Assembly: GCA_910584865.1 (NCBI GenBank)
Contig: CAJUCE010000059.1
Span: 1 to 15,673, forward strand
Source: an uncultured Acetatifactor sp.
GTDB lineage: Bacteria; Bacillota; Clostridia; Lachnospirales; Lachnospiraceae
Direction of reading: 5' to 3'
Length of the DNA: 15,673 nt
Shown: one piece after another, positions 13,739 through 15,673 of the stretch
Position numbering within the stretch: position 1 is the first letter of the stretch
How the letters are laid out: every line of letters begins with the position of its first letter
The notes under the pieces: generated by a model
The model's input: only the letters and a program-made list of their open reading frames with translations
What the model was told of the DNA's origin: nothing
The model's database searches: none
Made by a program: the position numbers and the translations under genes

Positions 13739-14926
13739 CTATGCCGCCAGACGTTCCATTTCTGCCTTTGCGGAATCGTAGGTCGCATGGGCGTAATAGT
13801 TCAGCGTCATCGTGATGTTGGCGTGTCCCATGATATACTGCAACGCCTTGGGGTTCATGCCTGCGTTTGCTAACCGTGTGCAGAATGTGTGTCTGAGGAT
13901 ATGGGGCGTGATGTTCGGAAGCTGCTCTTTGTTCTGCTTGTTGTACTTCTTTACAAGCCCTTTCAGCATACTGTCGTAGTTCGCTGACACCTTGGGCATC
14001 CCGTCATTTTTGAGGAACAGGAAGTTTTTATAGCCCTCTACACTGAATGGGGCGGCATTGCCCCGATTCTTCAGCACACGCTTCAACGCTTGGTAGACTT
14101 CCTCGTTCATGGGAATCTGCCGTATGCCGTTCTTGGTCTTTGGAGTTTCGATATAGTAGCCGATGTCGGCATCCCGCAAAAGCTGATGGTCTACATTGAT
14201 TTGGCGGTTTTTGAAGTCCAGAGCTGTGGTCAGACCGCAAAACTCTGAAATTCTAAGTCCAGTGCTGAGCAGGATAATCACCTCGTCACGGTATTTCTTA
14301 TACACCGCATCCTGCTCCATGAAAGCTAACAGGTTTTCTTCCTGCTTCGGCGTTAGTGCTGCCTTTCGCTCCCTGTCATCTTCAATGACAGTATCAAGGG
14401 CGAAGTTGAATGGATTTTTGCGGATACAGTCATCTTCAATGGCGGTGTAGAAAGCCGCCTTTAGGGAACGCTTGAAATTGCTGATGGTCTGGAAAGCGAA
14501 GCCTTTCTCGCTCATCCGTATCGCCCATTCCTTTGCGTCCGACTGCTTCACGGCATCAATGCTTTTCATGCCGAAAGGGTCATCCTGCAACAAGCCCATA
14601 AGATAGTCACGTCCTTTTTTCGTGCCATGCTTTACGTTCTTCCTAAGACCATTCTGTTTTGCGTAGAGCTGGCATACGGTCATCTTCTTGCCAATGGTGT
14701 CGATGCCGTCCTCCAAGTCCCTGCTGATTTCCTTTATCTTGTCCCTCAGAGCAGGAAGCTCCCGCTTGCCCACAGGGGTCTTGTCCGTGGCTACCAGTTT
14801 CCATGAGTAGACAAACTGCTGCTTGCCGAATGCGTCTATATATTTGTATGCGTATCTCCCGTCTTTTCTCTGGCTCTCTCCAGTCCTCAGTATCCGTCCT
14901 TTGTTGTCACGTCTCTTTTCTGACAT
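13739..14926 (-). CDS. int: Tn916-family tyrosine recombinase (integrase)
   Basis: Int cuts and rejoins the element ends during excision and integration. The start MSEKRRDNKGRIL at 14926 has an AAAGGAG site just upstream and matches the start of Tn916 Int; the longer frame to 15028 is not needed. At 395 residues it is close to Tn916 Int (405). The N-terminal arm-binding domain covers about 1-75, the core-binding domain about 80-185, and the catalytic domain follows. The catalytic set is visible: Arg225 in TGLRISEF, His342 and Arg345 in HILRHTF, His368 in GHANI and the nucleophile Tyr377/378 in LNYYAHA. All residues are present, so it is probably active. It lies 79 bases downstream of xis. Confidence 0.96.
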   Translation of the reverse strand: MSEKRRDNKGRILRTGESQRKDGRYAYKYIDAFGKQQFVYSWKLVATDKTPVGKRELPALRDKIKEISRDLEDGIDTIGKKMTVCQLYAKQNGLRKNVKHGTKKGRDYLMGLLQDDPFGMKSIDAVKQSDAKEWAIRMSEKGFAFQTISNFKRSLKAAFYTAIEDDCIRKNPFNFALDTVIEDDRERKAALTPKQEENLLAFMEQDAVYKKYRDEVIILLSTGLRISEFCGLTTALDFKNRQINVDHQLLRDADIGYYIETPKTKNGIRQIPMNEEVYQALKRVLKNRGNAAPFSVEGYKNFLFLKNDGMPKVSANYDSMLKGLVKKYNKQNKEQLPNITPHILRHTFCTRLANAGMNPKALQYIMGHANITMTLNYYAHATYDSAKAEMERLAA

Positions 14927-15005
14927 AGTGTGAAGCTCCTTTCCGTTCTGGAACGAGCCTTGATACGACATACCTCTATTATACCGATATTTCAGCTCGT
15001 TGCAA

Positions 15006-15209
15006 CTATATGACTTCCATAGAATCAATCATTTTTTCAAACTGCTTTCGCTTAATCTGCACACGGTTTCCGTTCATAATCAGCCAGTTGGCGTTGGGGT
15101 GTTCGTCCGCCAACTGGCGGAGCTTCTTTTCCCCGATGCGGAAATACTTTGCGGCTTCCTCGATTGTGAGGGTGTATTTCTCCCAGATGGGAACCTCTGC
15201 GTAGTTCAT
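15006..15209 (-). CDS. xis: Tn916-type excisionase
   Basis: Xis is a small DNA-bending protein that favours excision by Int. The start MNYAEVPIWEKYT at 15209 follows an AGGAGG at 15214-15219; the longer frame to 15260 would cross the terminator hairpin. The 67 residues equal the length of Tn916 Xis and keep its landmarks: PIWEKYTLTIEEAAKYFRIG (7-26) winged-helix start, NANWLIMNGNRVQIKRKQFE in the C-terminal half. It is transcribed with int. An intrinsic terminator directly upstream suggests that expression depends on readthrough or an unseen promoter. Confidence 0.95.
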   Translation of the reverse strand: MNYAEVPIWEKYTLTIEEAAKYFRIGEKKLRQLADEHPNANWLIMNGNRVQIKRKQFEKMIDSMEVI

Positions 15210-15222
15210 AAAACCTCCTGTC

Positions 15223-15255
15223 AAAAAAATAAGCCTGTGCGGAGTAGGCACAAGC
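15223..15255 (-). terminator. Intrinsic terminator between mazF-like gene and xis
   Basis: On the minus strand GCTTGTGC (15255-15248) pairs with GCACAGGC (15240-15233), seven of eight positions, around a seven-base loop. TTATTTTTTT follows at once (15232-15223). It begins six bases after the mazF-like stop and ends just before the xis ribosome binding site, so it would uncouple the toxin-like gene from the xis-int pair. Confidence 0.8.
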
Positions 15256-15260
15256 ATCAC

Positions 15261-15641
15261 TTAGGGTTGCTGTTCTGTTGCCGCTGCCTTTGCCGCCAGG
15301 TCTATGCTGACGGCGAGGGAGCGGTTGAGCTTTGGCAGGATGCTTTCGGGGAGCCTGCCGATGTAGTTCTCCAGTCTACGCTTGTCTATGGTGCGGATTT
15401 GCTCTGCAAGGATGAGGGAGTTCTTGTCAAGCCCCTCGAAGCTGCCTACCTCGGTATGTGTGGGCAGCTTTGCCTTTGTATGCACTCGGCTCGTGATTGG
15501 CACAATGATGACGGTGGGGCTGTGGGTGTTCCCTATGTCGTTAGAAACGATGAGTACGGGTCGTCTGCCGCCCTGCTCGGAGCCGACAATGGGATTTAGG
15601 TCTGCGTAGAAGATGTCCCCACGCTTGATAGTCCTTTCCAT
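15261..15641 (-). CDS. PemK/MazF-family endoribonuclease toxin
   Basis: MazF-like proteins cleave single-stranded RNA and are normally neutralised by a partner antitoxin. The ATG at 15641 follows AGGAGGT at 15652-15658. The 126 residues have the family pattern: IKRGDIFYADLNPIVGSEQG (5-24), GRRPVLIVSND (25-35) with the conserved Arg-Pro, TVIIVPITS (43-51), and the LILAEQIRTIDKRRL segment (75-89). It is slightly longer than typical MazF (about 110-120), with an Ala/Gln-rich tail. The antitoxin is not in the window; the order on the minus strand places any upstream partner beyond 15658. Homologous genes are known inside Tn916/Tn1549-like elements, where they may stabilise the element. Confidence 0.92.
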   Translation of the reverse strand: MERTIKRGDIFYADLNPIVGSEQGGRRPVLIVSNDIGNTHSPTVIIVPITSRVHTKAKLPTHTEVGSFEGLDKNSLILAEQIRTIDKRRLENYIGRLPESILPKLNRSLAVSIDLAAKAAATEQQP

Positions 15642-15673
15642 TATGTGTTTGACCTCCTATCTGGATTTAGGCA

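Larger units (their letters stand above)
13591..15673 (-). mobile_element. Integrase end of a Tn916/Tn1549-like integrative element (partial)
   Basis: The minus-strand order mazF-like, xis, int, followed by a short repeat-containing end, matches the recombination end of Tn916-family conjugative elements, where int is the last gene before the terminus. The adjacent ParA gene is broken off at this point. The exact junction is not determined; it must lie between about 13550 and 13738, and the given start is a placeholder within that interval. The conjugation and cargo genes, if present, lie beyond the right edge. The GGCA-containing motifs at 13602, 13666 and 13686 may be integrase arm sites. 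Confidence 0.85.

Overview
The window looks like a chromosomal segment of a Clostridia bacterium, most likely a Lachnospiraceae member. The evidence is the AGGAGG-type ribosome binding sites, TATGGTATAAT extended -10 boxes, mixed moderate-GC codon use, the family mix (DUF368, Hsp33, two-domain NadE) and a Tn916-type integrase module. The species cannot be named from the sequence.

Layout. (1) 1-2746: the tail of an unidentified gene, then a large single-pass, membrane-anchored extracellular protein with a long Asp/Glu/Ala low-complexity stretch. Its last codons appear frameshifted. A strong bidirectional terminator closes it. (2) 2770-4138: two divergent genes of unknown function. (3) 4139-4778: a gene-poor but information-rich stretch. 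It holds a 16-bp perfect inverted repeat, a 36-residue one-helix membrane peptide on the minus strand with its own extended -10 promoter and RBS, and a 71-bp tandem repeat whose units each carry an extended -10 box, a hairpin and T4. (4) 4779-13296: housekeeping genes, all on the plus strand: a glycerophosphodiester phosphodiesterase, a family-2 glycosyltransferase, a HisC-type aminotransferase, a DUF368 membrane protein, a SAM methyltransferase, Hsp33 and glutamine-dependent NAD+ synthetase. They are separated by gaps of 130-260 bp rich in hairpins and small repeats, so they are probably several short transcription units rather than one operon. (5) 13297-15673: an AT-rich ParA-like ATPase with its own promoter, cut off after about 60-80 codons by the integrase end of a Tn916/Tn1549-like integrative element (int, xis, MazF-like toxin, all on the minus strand). 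The element continues beyond the window.

How the genes relate. The housekeeping genes share a cell-envelope, cofactor and stress flavour, but no single pathway links them. The int-xis pair is a recombination module; a MazF-type gene lies upstream of it behind an intrinsic terminator. The most unusual parts are non-coding or nearly so: the 71-bp promoter-hairpin array with the divergently transcribed mini membrane protein, and a related sequence motif at 10.2 kb that opens a three-hairpin region in front of hsp33.
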